DNA of 6,021 bases from Armatimonadota bacterium (GTDB lineage Bacteria; Armatimonadota; Chthonomonadetes; Chthonomonadales; Chthonomonadaceae): assembly GCA_026392135.1 (NCBI GenBank), contig JAPLCR010000370.1:5008-11028 (forward strand), read 5' to 3'. Position numbers and translations under genes: made by a program. Below the pieces are notes generated by a model, which saw only the letters and a program-made list of their open reading frames with translations, did no database searches and was not told where the DNA came from. Position 1 is the first letter of the stretch. Every line of letters begins with the position of its first letter. Shown piece by piece: positions 5,651-6,021 of the stretch.

Positions 5651-6021
5651 TTAGGTCAACTCCCACTCCTTCAAAAACGCTGTCACCTCAGCCTCCTTAT
5701 TTCGTTTACGCAGAAAAGAGAGGTAGTTGTTGAGAACGGTCTGCGTGTTGGGATGCTGTTTTCCGAGCGATTTCATGATAGTCTGAGCCGCCTCAAGGTA
5801 GAGAGGTTCCGCCTCCCCGTAACGACCTTGAACTTGGTAGAGGTATGCCAGATTGTTGAGGCTGGTTGCAATATCGGGATGTCCTTCGGGAAGGGACTTG
5901 CGACGTATTGCCAACCCCTCAAGGAAGAGAGGTTCCGCCTCGCCATAACGACCTTGAGAGCGGTACAGACCTGCCAGATTGTTTAGGCTACCGGCTATTT
6001 GCGGATGTCCTTCGGGAAGGG
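5651..6021 (-). CDS. Tetratricopeptide repeat protein (kinesin light chain type), C-terminal part
   Basis: About 123 C-terminal residues are visible; the frame stays open through the right edge, so the true start is outside the window. The chain shows 42-residue TPR units of the kinesin-light-chain type: SLNNLAGLYRSQGRYGEAEP then LFLEGLAIRRKSLPEGHP, next SLNNLAYLYQVQGRYGEAEP then LYLEAAQTIMKSLGKQHP, and a degenerate last unit VLNNYLSFLRKRNKEAEVTA ending in FLKEWELT. LNNLA-x-LY, QGRYGEAEPL and the GHP turn are the hallmark positions. Such TPRs form protein-binding superhelices, in bacteria often attached to N-terminal NTPase, kinase or CHAT domains; nothing here shows which. A TTG at 5914 lies in the middle of a repeat and is not a start. 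The gene runs convergent to the HEAT-repeat gene, with the MITE between them. Confidence 0.93.
   Translation of the reverse strand, partial: LPEGHPQIAGSLNNLAGLYRSQGRYGEAEPLFLEGLAIRRKSLPEGHPDIATSLNNLAYLYQVQGRYGEAEPLYLEAAQTIMKSLGKQHPNTQTVLNNYLSFLRKRNKEAEVTAFLKEWELT
5791..6021 (-). repeat. 126-bp tandem repeat encoding TPR units
   Basis: 5791-5895 and 5917-6021 align at an offset of exactly 126 bp (42 codons), with about 20 mismatches in 105 positions by hand count. The last 18 bases of each copy (from GATGTCC to AAGGG) are identical. This is a coding repeat, not a separate element. Confidence 0.85.

Noticed and set aside
5651..5914. Separate 87-aa gene starting at TTG 5914
   Set aside because: The frame is open upstream to the window edge and continues the same TPR pattern; the TTG is a Leu codon inside a repeat.
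5791..6021. CRISPR-like or non-coding tandem array
   Set aside because: The period is exactly 42 codons and every unit translates as a TPR motif.

Overview
This is a bacterial chromosomal segment of moderate GC content. It holds seven genes: five packed on the minus strand, one diverging on the plus strand, and one convergent minus-strand gene at the right edge. No rRNA, tRNA, CRISPR array or transposase gene was seen. The taxon cannot be fixed from the sequence. A full-length membrane FtsK/SpoIIIE, kinesin-light-chain-type TPRs, a HEAT-repeat protein and PRiA4/HEPN genes recur in Armatimonadota, Cyanobacteria and Chloroflexota. Armatimonadota is my weak guess.

Left block (4196 down to 1, minus strand). 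A textbook sigma-70 promoter (TTGACA, 17 bp, TATAAT) drives ftsK. It is followed, with gaps of only 30, 48, 12 and 9 bp, by a PRiA4_ORF3-family gene, a HEPN-domain gene, a small BolA-like gene and the 5' part of trpF, which is cut by the window edge. The small gaps, the ribosome binding sites that overlap preceding stop codons, and the lack of any terminator suggest one transcript. The odd part is the HEPN plus BolA-like pair. Its tight coupling resembles a two-gene module such as toxin-antitoxin, but the partner is not a nucleotidyltransferase and the HEPN catalytic motif is not evident.

Divergent intergenic region (4133-4295). The ftsK -35 box forms half of a TTGAC-N5-GTCAA palindrome. A second palindrome (GGGTA-CAA-TACCC) overlaps the likely -10 of the plus-strand gene. 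That gene encodes a 348-aa HEAT-like repeat protein, probably starting at ATG 4296.

Right intergenic region (5343-5650). It contains a complete non-coding mini-transposon of 188 bp (5380-5567). It has perfect 15-bp terminal inverted repeats beginning GTAA, an 8-bp target duplication (CTCCTGTG), a central 13-bp hairpin, and a pair of 14-bp direct repeats around that hairpin. The GTAA ends and 8-bp duplication match the rule for the IS66 family, so it looks like an IS66-type MITE. Beyond it lies a small GC-rich hairpin just past the stop of the last gene.

Right edge (5651-6021, minus strand). This is the C-terminal part of a TPR protein with 42-residue kinesin-light-chain-type repeats. Adjacent repeats are still about 80% identical as DNA, which suggests recent repeat duplication or homogenisation.
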